A DNA stretch of 64,000 bases from Bradyrhizobium sp. (GTDB taxonomy: Bacteria; Pseudomonadota; Alphaproteobacteria; Rhizobiales; Xanthobacteraceae): positions 1 through 64,000 of the forward strand of contig NZ_DAHUXJ010000048.1 of NCBI RefSeq assembly GCF_027307225.1, read 5' to 3'. The notes under the pieces were generated by a model. That model worked only from the letters and a program-made list of their open reading frames with translations. It had not been told where the DNA came from and did not search any database. Below are positions 9,958 through 19,500 of this stretch, in pieces; the stretch's first letter is position 1, and the number at the start of each line of letters is the position of its first letter. Both the position numbers and the translations under genes were made by a program.

Positions 9958-10287
9958 TCAGGAAAGCGCCTTCCGCAGCGAGCGAAGCATGGTCTCGGCG
10001 GCGTCGATCTTCTTCAGAAGTTCGGCGTCTCCCTTCAACTCCTGCAGGGCGGTCCAGGGCACCGCCTTGACCGCTTCGATGCTGCGCCCCATCTTGTCCC
10101 AACCCACGGGCAACCAACCGAGCATGTCCACGATGCCGAACGTTGTCGAACCGTCGCCATTGTTATAGAGCGTGCTTCCGGCGGTGATCTCGATTTGAGC
10201 GAATGCCCAAAGGGCTGCATAGGTAGTGCGCGAGATTTTGGGTTGGCTCGGTAGGCGGTTTTCATATTGGTTTTTGAGAACGTCCAA
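9958..10287 (-). CDS. Small hypothetical protein
   Basis: 109 codons starting with TTG at 10287, or from a downstream start. The protein is well composed (ISRTTYAALWAFAQIEITAG, then FGIVDMLGWLPVGWDKM), has several Trp residues, and ends in a short helical segment with Lys/Glu. I do not recognise the family. It follows two other tiny minus-strand genes. An overlapping frame just upstream ends in a stretch (LLKQAQELPPGAHRQGLLKD) like a repeated rhizobial small-protein family, so the true 5' end may be disturbed. Confidence 0.55.
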   Translation of the reverse strand: MDVLKNQYENRLPSQPKISRTTYAALWAFAQIEITAGSTLYNNGDGSTTFGIVDMLGWLPVGWDKMGRSIEAVKAVPWTALQELKGDAELLKKIDAAETMLRSLRKALS

Positions 10288-10568
10288 GCTCTGCCGAAGC
10301 TTCTATATCTTTGAGCAAACCTTGACGATGTGCGCCCGGCGGCAGCTCTTGCGCTTGCTTCAACAAGCTGTCGGCTGGCACTTGCAATTCTTCGTGCTCG
10401 GAAATTTGAAGGGCCGCCTTGCAGCGGCCCTGCCGGTGAAAATTTATTCGGAATGAAATGGCGCCCCCGGCACCATACAGATTAGAGTTTTCGACAGCTT
10501 CTCTATACTCCGTACTGCTACGGTGTTCCCGCCTCGGAACTCTCGGCGAGCCGCCTGCGTCACTTTCC

Positions 10569-10739
10569 CTACCGAGAGGGGCTCTCTCCTTCTTCGGTTG
10601 GACGAAATCCGCCGCCCCGCTCAAGTTCCACCTGGGCCACCCGCTCTCGTAGCGAGATCACCTCCGACATCAGCAATCGCAGCTCATTGACTGAGTTAGG
10701 CTTTGCGACGGGCGCGTCAGTTTGATGCTTCGCTGTCAT
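10569..10739 (-). CDS. Tiny coiled-coil protein
   Basis: 56 residues, MTAKHQTDAPVAKPN followed by one amphipathic helix (ELRLLMSEVISLRERVAQVE) and a polar tail. The helix has heptad-like Leu/Val spacing, suggesting a short coiled coil or partner-binding helix. It lies 82 bases downstream of another tiny minus-strand gene. Function is unknown; composition and codon use are the only evidence that it is translated. Confidence 0.6.
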   Translation of the reverse strand: MTAKHQTDAPVAKPNSVNELRLLMSEVISLRERVAQVELERGGGFRPTEEGESPSR

Positions 10740-10821
10740 GTACGCTAACTCGCGATGACCAGCATCGTTGCTAAATGAGATCGGAATTGGCCTTTACCTC
10801 AGGGATATTTGCGAACGCCGA

Positions 10822-10980
10822 TTAGGGAGGATCGCCAGGACCATCGATGAGGTTCAGCGCTATGTCGAACCTCGCCAGCATCCGCACCATGTCCGCCCGC
10901 TTGTTAGCGTTGGGGTTTTGGTCGAGACGTTCTACCAGCTCTTGCTTTCGGGCGAGCAGCCTTATCACCGTGTTCGTCAT
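10822..10980 (-). CDS. Tiny helical protein at the island border
   Basis: 52 residues. It is almost wholly helical (MTNTVIRLLARKQELVERLD, then KRADMVRMLARFDIALNLID) with a GDPP end. It resembles small conserved proteins of unknown function in Bradyrhizobiaceae. Its start codon lies at the exact point where recognisable sequence of the truncated plus-strand gene begins, so this gene belongs to the chromosome side of the junction. Confidence 0.65.
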   Translation of the reverse strand: MTNTVIRLLARKQELVERLDQNPNANKRADMVRMLARFDIALNLIDGPGDPP

Positions 10981-11664
10981 CTAGAACTCTCCGCTACCGT
11001 GTATGCGAATCGCCGGACGGCAATGGCTTTCGCCGACGGCGACATGCTTCTGCTCGACGAGCTCTTCATGCTGCCGCGCGATGCGGAGCGGTCATCGTTC
11101 GATCTGAACAGGATCGAGACGCCGGACTGGCGCGGCGTCGATATCACGAAAGAATCCCAGCGTGACGAGAAGCGTCCGGACTCCATTCAGCGCCGCATCA
11201 TCGACGGCCTGCTGGCCCAAGGCGATCTCCACGAAGTGATCGTCGACGACGACGGTGCCGGCGAATCCGCCGACGTCGTCGCGATCCGGCTGGCCGGATC
11301 CAAGATGGTCGCGGAGCTCTATCATTGCAAATATTCGGCCGACCCTAAGGCCGGCGCTCGGCTAGGTGATCTATACGAAGTCTGCGGCCAGACGCAGAAG
11401 TCGATCCGCTGGCGCAAGCGTCCGGACATCTTCCTCAACCACCTTCTTAAGCGGGAAGGCGATCGCAGGAGTGCTGGCCGGCCCAGCCGTTTCGAAAAGG
11501 GGAGCCGCGCGAACGTCGTCGGTTGGCTGAACCGTTGGCAGAAACTCCACTATGAATTCCACGCGATCATCGTTCAGCCGAGCTTCTCCAAGGCGAAAGC
11601 TGAACAGAGCCGCCTCGAACTTTTCTCCGCGACGCAGTCGCTTCTCATGGATACCTGGGGATGA
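10981..11664 (+). pseudogene. 5'-truncated gene, C-terminal part of a larger unknown protein
   Basis: A plus-strand frame with good protein character from about 10990 (VYANRRTAMAFADGDMLLLD) to the stop at 11664. It includes IETPDWRGVDITKESQ, a predicted beta-rich region (KMVAELYHCKYSADPK) and a conserved-looking end. The frame stays open upstream only because it lies antisense to the tiny gene ending its coding at 10980. No start codon with a ribosome-binding site suits the protein-like part. The likeliest reading is that the 5' end of a longer gene, perhaps a helicase- or nuclease-type defence protein, was lost when the island joined the chromosome. The family is not identified. It is convergent with the restriction endonuclease gene 71 bases on. 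Confidence 0.55.
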
Positions 11665-11735
11665 CGCTTCGGATTCTGGCCAGTCCTCAGCCATGATGAT
11701 CTTGTCGATGATTGACATGCGCTTTGGCTTATCCG

Positions 11736-12926
11736 TCAGCTTTCCAATCCTCGGTCGTCGAACTCGGCGACAAGCCATCTCCGCACGGCGTCAACGTCTC
11801 CGTGACCGTGAGATTTCAGCACGCTCACTATGTCGATCGCGGACACGACGACGATCGGATGCTGATCTTCCTTGATCTCTCTGTACGCCTGGCCGTCGAC
11901 GAAACTCGTCGTCACCAAGACACCGAACTGTCGGTGCCGAAGCCGGGAGATCAATCTCGACATCTCGCGCACGCCGACGGAGTTGCCGAGGCCGTAGCAC
12001 TTGGCTTCGAGGGCGAAATCCACGAGGACTGCGCTTGGTCCGCGTCCAATCCGCATCCTTCCGATCGCGTCCCGCCCTCCGTCTCTCGAAGGTCTGGTCA
12101 CGTCCAGATCGACGATGTCGGGTATCAACATCCTCGCCAGGCTCGACGCGCAGCGCTCGAAGTCATGAGGCCTTTCCCGGAAGAACGCATGAACCGCCGC
12201 GATCATCGCCGAATCTTCAGGCGACGCAGGAAGCTGCTCGGCCCGACTTCGGTGCTCGATAGACCTGACCGCCGTCAGAGGCCGATAGCGACCAGTACGG
12301 ACCCAGTCCGCCCAGACACCGGGAGCATGCGCGAGCGGGTCTCGGTTCTGGACCAGATCGTCGATCCAGGTGCGCGAAACCTCCGCGACATCCAGGATCG
12401 TGAAACGTGCACGGTAGTTCTGGAATCTGAGCCCCTCGCTCGACCGCCATACGGCGACCAGATCGTCGAAGTTCTGGATGTCCGGGTTGCCGGGAACGGC
12501 CAACCCCAGAAAGCGGGCGTCACGCCATTCGCCGGTGCCGGAAAATACGAAGATTGGGGGAACGAGGCGCCGGCCGCTATCTCCCGAATGAAGGCCGTCG
12601 AAGAATCGGCGGAGCAGTTCGTTGCCGAACCGGCGCGTTTCATGGAGACCGCGCCCGGGGCTCTTGTTGTCGCCGAAGTAGATGAACGTGCCGCTTTCCC
12701 GATCGAGCGCGTCGGGCCAATCCGGATCGTCGAGCAAGGTCTTAAGGACGACGAGGCTGAGATTGTCGAGACTTCCCCGGTACCGGAAGCCTCCCTGGTT
12801 CGAGACGTCCAGCAGCCGTGGAAGCGGATCGTCCGCAGCACTTCCTCTTCGGTCACCCTGGTAGATGGCGTCGACGATCAGGGGCGACCGCGCGAGCTCG
12901 GCGAAGGGAATGATACGTCCGGTCAA
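11736..12926 (-). CDS. AspBHI/Mrr-like restriction endonuclease
   Basis: 396 residues. The N-terminal half (DDPLPRLLDVSNQGGFRYRG, then DDPDWPDALDRESGTFIYFG and DNKSPGRGLHETRRFGN) matches what I recall of the AspBHI-type 5-methylcytosine-reading domain (SRA-like fold). The C-terminal part is an Mrr-like PD-(D/E)xK nuclease: DGGRD (about residue 283), ALEAKCY (E-x-K, about 305), then GVLVTTSFVDGQAYREI. Enzymes of this build cut DNA that carries 5-methylcytosine. It is the last gene of the DISARM-like operon, 69 bases after the methyltransferase. Whether it reads methylated DNA or is the cognate partner of that methyltransferase is open. Confidence 0.8.
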   Translation of the reverse strand: MTGRIIPFAELARSPLIVDAIYQGDRRGSAADDPLPRLLDVSNQGGFRYRGSLDNLSLVVLKTLLDDPDWPDALDRESGTFIYFGDNKSPGRGLHETRRFGNELLRRFFDGLHSGDSGRRLVPPIFVFSGTGEWRDARFLGLAVPGNPDIQNFDDLVAVWRSSEGLRFQNYRARFTILDVAEVSRTWIDDLVQNRDPLAHAPGVWADWVRTGRYRPLTAVRSIEHRSRAEQLPASPEDSAMIAAVHAFFRERPHDFERCASSLARMLIPDIVDLDVTRPSRDGGRDAIGRMRIGRGPSAVLVDFALEAKCYGLGNSVGVREMSRLISRLRHRQFGVLVTTSFVDGQAYREIKEDQHPIVVVSAIDIVSVLKSHGHGDVDAVRRWLVAEFDDRGLES

Positions 12927-12995
12927 CCGCCTTCTCCGAAACCGTATGGCTCGGGGCGACTGTCGGCGATTCGCGTCCGCGTGGGGATCGCAGAA

Positions 12996-14054
12996 TCAAT
13001 GCCGCACCGATTTTTTGCCGCTGCGACGCACGGCCGTCTTTCCGGTCCGCCGGGGACGAAGATCCTCCTCAAGCAGATCGCTCGCACCGCCGCCGATCAG
13101 CGAACCGACGACGGCGCGCATAACCGGGGCGCACACGCCGTTGCCCAGCACCTTGATCTTGTCGCGCCGCGTGCCGTTTTCAAGTCCGAACTTGACGCCC
13201 TCGCCGTGGTGATCCTTCAGGTGGGTAAGCCCCATGGCGCGCTTCAGCTCGGGGACCTGAAGCATCCGAAGGGTCGGTTCGCCGTCGATCCATTGGACGA
13301 GGCCGAAACGATCGAGGGTCGTCAGCGTCCGCAGCGGGCGGTCCAGGCGTTGCCAGCCACCGGCCCGGTCCGAACCGTAATAGACGATCAGGAAGTCCTT
13401 CTTGCGTCCGAGTTCGGCGATGCCGCGCTCCACGCGCCCGATCGTCGAGGCGGCCCGCTTGCCGTTGTAGACGGGTTCGGCGGCGTACGCGCCGGCACGA
13501 TCCAGGATGCTGGATGCATCCCGCTCGCTTCTGATGATCGGCTTCACCAGCGAAGGCGTCGCGAGCTTGTCGCCCATGATGAACAGGCGCTTCCGGTTTT
13601 GAGGCGTGCCGAAATCAGCCGCGTCGAGCGGTTCTATCCGGAGCTTGTAGATCTTCTTTAGTTCGGTGATGAGATGGTCGAATCCTGACCAATGGCGCAT
13701 GGGAGTGACGTTCTCGAGAACGATCCACCGGGGATCCAGCTTCCGGATGAAGTTCATGACGTACCAGCCGGAACGGCGGCTTTCCTCGTCGACCGGCTTG
13801 TTGCCTCTCGCGATCGAGTGGTGCGTGCACTCCGGCGAAGCGATGAGCATGTCGATCTTGCCGAGGCGGCTGAACAACTCCGGTCCACTGCTGTCTGTGA
13901 GCCGGGCAGTGACGACTTCGGCCTCCTTGAAGTTGTCCTGATAGGTCCTGGCGGCAATGTCCCACGCGTCCGCGGCGGCCACCATGGTCAGGCCCGCATG
14001 ACGCGCGCCGGCGCTTCCGCAGCCTCCGCCGGAAAACAGGTCCATTCCTCTCAT
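12996..14054 (-). CDS. DNA cytosine-C5 methyltransferase (DrmMII-like)
   Basis: 352 residues with the ordered motifs of C5-methyltransferases: motif I DLFSGGGCGSAG (SAM binding), motif IV with catalytic Cys in ASPECTHHS (about residue 76), motif VI ENVTP, motif VIII FGTPQNRKRLF, a target-recognition region, and motif X as LGNGVCAPV. The SPEC variant of motif IV, in place of PPC, is also found in DISARM-associated methyltransferases. It marks host DNA at its target site so that the defence complex can ignore it. It lies 76 bases after vsr and 69 before the restriction enzyme on the same strand. The C-terminus is Arg/Lys-rich. Target sequence unknown. Confidence 0.88.
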   Translation of the reverse strand: MRGMDLFSGGGCGSAGARHAGLTMVAAADAWDIAARTYQDNFKEAEVVTARLTDSSGPELFSRLGKIDMLIASPECTHHSIARGNKPVDEESRRSGWYVMNFIRKLDPRWIVLENVTPMRHWSGFDHLITELKKIYKLRIEPLDAADFGTPQNRKRLFIMGDKLATPSLVKPIIRSERDASSILDRAGAYAAEPVYNGKRAASTIGRVERGIAELGRKKDFLIVYYGSDRAGGWQRLDRPLRTLTTLDRFGLVQWIDGEPTLRMLQVPELKRAMGLTHLKDHHGEGVKFGLENGTRRDKIKVLGNGVCAPVMRAVVGSLIGGGASDLLEEDLRPRRTGKTAVRRSGKKSVRH

Positions 14055-14130
14055 GAGGTCATCCGTTCATCCATAAAAACGCAACCTACAGATCCGCAGA
14101 CAGAGGCGACGATCATTCGGCCGTTAACCT

Positions 14131-14610
14131 TTATCGGTGCTTTTCGATTTTCCGGACACGTCCGCCAAGCCTGCGTTCCGGTTCACCATGCCTAGCCGGT
14201 CGGCATTCCGCCAGGTGGCGCGAGGCTCTCGCCAGCAAAATCTTTTCGAGGCAGAGGGCGGGCGATTCCCGTATTTGGTGCTCCCAGATGCGAATGACCT
14301 TCCATCCCGCTCGCCGGAGAGCCCGGAAGTTACGGATGTCACGCTTGATGTTCCCCTCAATCTTGCGTTCCCAATGCTCCGACAGCTTCAACCGCCAGGC
14401 GGGGAAGCGCCATCCGTGCCAGAAATCGCCGTCGACGAAGATCGCTATCCTGAAATCCCTCAGCACGAAATCGGGTCGCCCGGGCAGGTCCCTGCATTGT
14501 TCGTCCCACGTCAGACCGGCACCGGCCATGAGTTCTGCGACCGCTCGCTCCGGTTTGGTGCCTTTGCCTCGGATCCGCGACATTAACGCGCTGCGGGTAG
14601 CGACGCTCAT
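14131..14610 (-). CDS. vsr: Very short patch repair endonuclease Vsr
   Basis: 159 residues with the Vsr signature: SALMSRIRGKGTKPERAVAE, then DLPGRPDFVL (Asp47) and IAIFVDGDFWHGW (Asp60, His65), and a late IRIWEHQI. Vsr nicks DNA 5' of the T in T:G mismatches that arise when 5-methylcytosine deaminates at a methyltransferase's own site. I chose the ATG at 14610 because GGGGGGAC precedes it at the right distance; a start 22 codons upstream would overlap the end of drmB. Its place between drmB and the cytosine methyltransferase fits a repair partner of that enzyme. Confidence 0.9.
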   Translation of the reverse strand: MSVATRSALMSRIRGKGTKPERAVAELMAGAGLTWDEQCRDLPGRPDFVLRDFRIAIFVDGDFWHGWRFPAWRLKLSEHWERKIEGNIKRDIRNFRALRRAGWKVIRIWEHQIRESPALCLEKILLARASRHLAECRPARHGEPERRLGGRVRKIEKHR

Positions 14611-14656
14611 GATGTCCCCCCGGCGAAGTCGCACCGGGGTTGAAGCCACTTTCTTC

Positions 14657-16504
14657 CTAGGGGATCGGGGCGCCATTGAAGAAGCCGAGGAGTGTATCGT
14701 CGATCTTGCCCGCGATCAGCCCTCGGTCAAGCAGCCTGTTGCCCTCTTCGCAGCTGGTTTCCGGAAGCAGCGAACAGCCGTGGCATGCGGCGAGATTGGA
14801 CGACACCGTGCCATCGCCAGGTGATTCCATGCAGATCGGGTCGTTCGAACACCAGCGAGCGCGTCGGAGGGCATCCTCGAACAGCCTCGGCAGACGATCG
14901 GGCCTCGCCTGTTCGACGAGGCCGCCGAGCGTGCCCTCCGAGTCGCCGGAAGCGGTGTAGATAAGAAGGCCGTTCATAGGCTGCTTTTCGTTGGCCAGAT
15001 TGCAATACAGCCGCTCCCTAAGGGACGCCGAACCGTAACCGCAGGCGAAGGTCAACTCCTTGATCAGCGCATGCGCCAGCGTGTGGATCATCATGAAGCG
15101 CGCATCGACATTTCGCGGCGAAAGCATCCGGGCGGTCCGACGCGCGTTGAAATCGGCGACCAGCGGGCCGACCCGGCCAGCCGCCTTGGTGCCGCTCATC
15201 CACTTCTTGATGGATTCGGCATCGATTTCGATGAAGATCCCCTCTCCGCGTACGTCGATCGCGGGAAGCCACGGAAGCGTTTGATCGATCGAGAGGCGCT
15301 GGACTGCCGGGTCGCTCAGATCCGACTTTGGCATGAGCCTCGAGAAGCCGGTGAGGACCCGTGTCTCACGGAGCTTCCTGACGAGACCCACCTGCCGCAC
15401 GTAATTGCCGAGCCATCCATAGTCTTTTCCGCTGCGCCGCTCGACGAAAAGCTCGTCCGCAGGGTCGGTAGCGGCGTTGCACAGCACGTCGTATTCCTGC
15501 CATCGAAATTCTTCTTCCGTGACGGCGATCCGCTGGCCTGTAGACCCGTCGAGCCGCGCCTGCGCCGCGGCCGCGAGGGCTGTGGCGTCCACTCCCATCA
15601 TGGCGGCGAAGGCGGCGACGACCTGGGGATTGACCTTCCCGTCGATCGTGCCTGACGAAATGCCCATCCAAATGGCGGGAGTGTCCAGTACGCGCCTGAT
15701 GTCATCGTTCTCGGCCGCTTGCGCCGGAGGAATGTAGATCGAGCTTTGGACGGCCGGAAAGTAGACGTTCGAACTGCCCCGCTGCACCGTCTGGAGAGCA
15801 GCGCCGCAGGACTCCAATCCGACCTCACGTCCGAGCCACGGCTGCGCTCCCGAGCAGGTCGCGTTCACCGCGGAAAGGGATTCCTTCTCGAACGCGCCCG
15901 CAAGCGACCGCTTCTGCTTGCACTTGGTGCATTCGATCTTGATGCCCGCAAGGCTCGCAGCGCTGCGTCCGGCCTTGAAGTACATCTCGGCATCGACATC
16001 GCTGGCGCATGTGCAGCCGATCCATTTGCGGAACGGGAAATCCTCGATATGTCCCGATTCGCAGGCCGTCACGATGCGCGCCGGGATCATGCGCCGCCCA
16101 CGTCCTGACCTCGAGCAGCTTTTCTCTTCGCACACCGGTTGGCCGCCGAAGAGGGTCGTCCGTTTCATCCTGAAGCACCGGGGACAGTAGTGCCACAATG
16201 GAAAGCGGACGTGGGGTATCTTGTATTTAGGTCCCGCCTCTTCGGAAAATTCCGGCGGTCTGACGAAGAACTCCCGGTTCAGCCGCGCCGCAAGCCGCTC
16301 CTCCTGGATTCTGAGAGTCTGCTCCGGCAAGGTTATGAACCAGTTGTCGAGGCCTGCGCACATCAAGGCCTCGTCGTTCCGGAAATCGTTCATCGATCCG
16401 ATGCCGAAGGGCGCGATCAACTGGGCGCGGCGAACCGGTCGTGCCGGCGGCGGACTCTTCTTGGCGCCGAACGCCCCCTTCTTTGTTTTCCATGCGGGCT
16501 TCAC
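14657..16504 (-). CDS. drmB: DISARM protein DrmB (DUF1998)
   Basis: 615 residues from a GTG at 16504. That start gives a four-base GTGA overlap with the drmA stop, and a ribosome-binding site (GCGGAGG) lies just upstream. Near the N-terminus is the DrmB-like segment RRAQLIAPFGIGSMNDF. Zinc-site cysteines follow: YCPRCFRM, CEEKSC, CESGHIEDFPFRKWIGC and CTKCK. The C-terminal third is a DUF1998 domain (MIHTLAHALIKELTFACGYG, LLIYTASGDSEGTLGGLVEQ, CHGCSLLPETSC). DrmB works with the DrmA helicase in DISARM and is reported to form a DNA-binding complex with it. Length and layout agree with the family. Confidence 0.88.
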   Translation of the reverse strand: MKPAWKTKKGAFGAKKSPPPARPVRRAQLIAPFGIGSMNDFRNDEALMCAGLDNWFITLPEQTLRIQEERLAARLNREFFVRPPEFSEEAGPKYKIPHVRFPLWHYCPRCFRMKRTTLFGGQPVCEEKSCSRSGRGRRMIPARIVTACESGHIEDFPFRKWIGCTCASDVDAEMYFKAGRSAASLAGIKIECTKCKQKRSLAGAFEKESLSAVNATCSGAQPWLGREVGLESCGAALQTVQRGSSNVYFPAVQSSIYIPPAQAAENDDIRRVLDTPAIWMGISSGTIDGKVNPQVVAAFAAMMGVDATALAAAAQARLDGSTGQRIAVTEEEFRWQEYDVLCNAATDPADELFVERRSGKDYGWLGNYVRQVGLVRKLRETRVLTGFSRLMPKSDLSDPAVQRLSIDQTLPWLPAIDVRGEGIFIEIDAESIKKWMSGTKAAGRVGPLVADFNARRTARMLSPRNVDARFMMIHTLAHALIKELTFACGYGSASLRERLYCNLANEKQPMNGLLIYTASGDSEGTLGGLVEQARPDRLPRLFEDALRRARWCSNDPICMESPGDGTVSSNLAACHGCSLLPETSCEEGNRLLDRGLIAGKIDDTLLGFFNGAPIP

Positions 16505-19500
16505 GTCGTCGCCTCCGCTCCGTACGCTTGAATTGGCACTGCAACGCATTCCGCATCGACGTTCCGCATCGACGAGGGTGTCTGCTTCAGACTCGGGCCG
16601 AGATACGCGATATCGGGGCGGATCGGCTTTCCCGCGGGCCAAAGCAGGGGATCGTCCTGCTGACCGCCGATGCCTCCGTAGAACTGGGGCTTTCTCCGCT
16701 CCCAGTCGTCCAGAAAACGATCGAGAATCGTCGTGGCCCGTCCGAGTTCGTCGGGTGCCACGATCTTGATCCTTTCGACGATCGTACGAACGATATCCGC
16801 GCGCCTGGCGGCCACGCCCCGCACAGGGCTGTCGCGGAGTTCGGGATACCTGAAGCGCGCAAGCGAGACCGCAAGCGCATGAATTGCCCGTTCGCAGACG
16901 GGGATGGAGAACGGCGTCACGCTCGTCGCCTCGACAAACTTGTAGGCGTTCTCATGGAACGAGCGGAAACTCTCGAAGTGCGAACGGTCGCGGGGCTTGA
17001 ATGGATTGTAGTTGGTGACGACCAGTCCCGGTGTCCCCTTGCCGCGGCCGACGCGGCTGGAAGCCTGGATGTATTCGGACGCCCCCTTCGGCTGGCCGAC
17101 CACGCACATCAGGCTCAGCCGGGGCACGTCGAGGCCGACCTGGATCATGTTGGTGGCGTAGCAGAGGTCCACGACGTCCTTGCCCTTCGGGTTGAACAGC
17201 TTTTGCAGGATCGCCGGAATGTCCGAGCTTCGCAGCCGGCTCGTCAATTCGTCGAAATTGTTGATGAAGCGCCGCAGCGGCTTCGACCCCGGAAGCATGG
17301 CTTCCATCAAGCCTATCCGATCCCAAAGCGAATTGAGATGTTCGCGGATGTCGGCCTGAACGAGGGTCGACGCGCGTCCGAGTTCTCTCAGACTGTTGAA
17401 ATAGACCATTAGCGTCCAGTACGGGTCCACCGCGCTATCCGGACCATCGACGAGCGCAGTGGCCTGCAGCAGTGTCGCGAGAACGACCTTCTGCGCGGTC
17501 ACATGGGACGGTAGCGCCGTGGCGAGCACGCCGACGTAAGCCCGGCCGGCGGCCGGTTCGCCTTCGAACGCGAAGAACGACTCGCCGGCCACGAGCCCCT
17601 GCGGCGGGAACAGCTTCGCCCTCCTGCCGTAGACGTTCTTGATCTGCTCCTCCGCCCTCGCGATCGTAGCGGTGGAGGCGACGATCTTTGCGGGAATTCC
17701 TGTCTTGGGATGCGTCGTGAACTCGTCGATCACCGTTTCATAGTGTCCGACCATCGACCCGAGTGGACCCGAGATCAGATGAAGTTCGTCCTGGATGATC
17801 AACGACGGGGGACCCGCGGTTTCGGGATTGTCGATGCCGAAGAGGCTTCGCGACCTCGGCTCCCACGGCATCATCGCGAACTTGTCGACGGTTCCGATTA
17901 CCAGAGTGGGTGGACGTTCGTAGATTCCCTCGTCGACGACCTCGAGCGGGAGACCGGCGGGACCGGAGAAATCGCAAGCGGCATCGTCACAGACGAAACG
18001 AACCCGGCCTTCCGTTCCTGGACGTTTCTCGAGCTTGTATCCGAACACGCGCGTGACCGCCCCATAGCGCTGCGCGCCCATCTGGGCGCCGCACCAGGGG
18101 CAGGCGAGAATAATGAACGGGTTGGCGCCGCCCTCGCGGCTTAGCCGGCTATACTGCTGTACGGCGTCGGAGTGTCGGTTGGGCGTGACCGCCCCGCCGA
18201 GCCAGAGACCTATCGTTATCGGCACGAAACCGAAGCGCTGCGGTTCGGTGCGTCGGATACGCTCCAGCGCGCAGATCAACGAGGCCGCCCGCTGGAACTG
18301 CTGCGTCGTGAGAAGCCGCAGCGTGTAGCGCATGAGCACCGTCGTCCCGGCATCTTCCGCCTTCTTGAGGCGGCGAAGCAGGATGACGAACGCGGCAAGT
18401 CCGAGATACGCCTCCGTCTTTCCGCCTCCGGTCGGAAACCAGATCACGTCGACGACTTTGCGATCGGCGTGCTCAGCCTCCGCAAATCCGCGGATGTTCA
18501 TCAAGATGAACGCCAGCTGGAAGGGGCGCCATGTGGTGTTCGAGTAAACCGGCGGGACGTAGGCGGGCTCCGAGACGGGAGAACCAGCCGGTCCCTCCAC
18601 CCATTGCCGTCCCATAACCGACAGATTGTAGTGGTCGCGCTGCTCGAGCATCGCCCTGTTCATCAGGCGAAACGCGTCGAGCGCCATGTCGTCGGCGCCG
18701 AGAATCTTCGTGCCGGACTCGATCCTCGAAAGGCATTCGCGGCAGACATCCATGTGGCTGTTGGCCGTCACCTTGAGCTCCGGCGTCAACGTGCCATCCG
18801 CCTCTATCTGCTTTTCCCGCTCCCCGATCCATTTTCGGTATTCCTCGGCCAGGGCCGAACAGGCAGCTACGATGTCGGCACGGTCTCCATCCGCGAGCCG
18901 CTTCATCGAGAGTTCGACCTTGTCGAGCGTGTCACGCGGAAGAATCGGAGCCTGCTCGAAAACCGGAAGCACGTCGGTGCTTATTTCCCTGACAGTGCGG
19001 TCCTCGACGCGCCAGTCGACCGAGCAGCCGTGACCGATCGCATAGTTGGGGCGATGCCGGTACAGCAACGAAAGGGAGCGTTCTTCCGGGTCTTGATCTC
19101 GCTCGGGCCGTCCGGGATATGGATGGATGCGCGAATTGCCCTCCGGAAAAACGGCACACTTGCTCTGGAAAAAGCACTTCTCGTTTATCGGCTTCGAGGT
19201 AGGAGTGCCGTTTATCAACGTCACCGTTATCAGGCGTCGGCCGTTCCAAGGCCGGCTCACGACATCGAGATACAGATCGCCTTCCGACCCCACCGCGCTG
19301 ATCTTCTCGGAAAACTTTCCCGATCCGAGGTCCTTCTCAGACAACGTAACGGTCTTGTTGCCGGGGATCCTGAACCATAGCTCCGACTTCCTGCCAGGCT
19401 TCGCACCTTCCGGCTGAAGCAGTCCCGGATAGCCGTCGATTTCCTGCTTGCTGTAGGTGCCCCAGGAGGCCTCGATGCGGATGCCTCCGACGACGTCAGC

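Noticed and set aside
10262..10624. A 120-codon minus-strand frame between tiny genes
   Set aside because: Its first third is an alternative frame of the 56-residue gene at 10569-10739; only the end (LLKQAQELPPGAHRQGLLKD) is protein-like, so at most a fragment remains.
11712..13661. A 649-codon plus-strand frame across the endonuclease and methyltransferase genes
   Set aside because: Antisense shadow; both real genes have ordered catalytic motifs on the minus strand.
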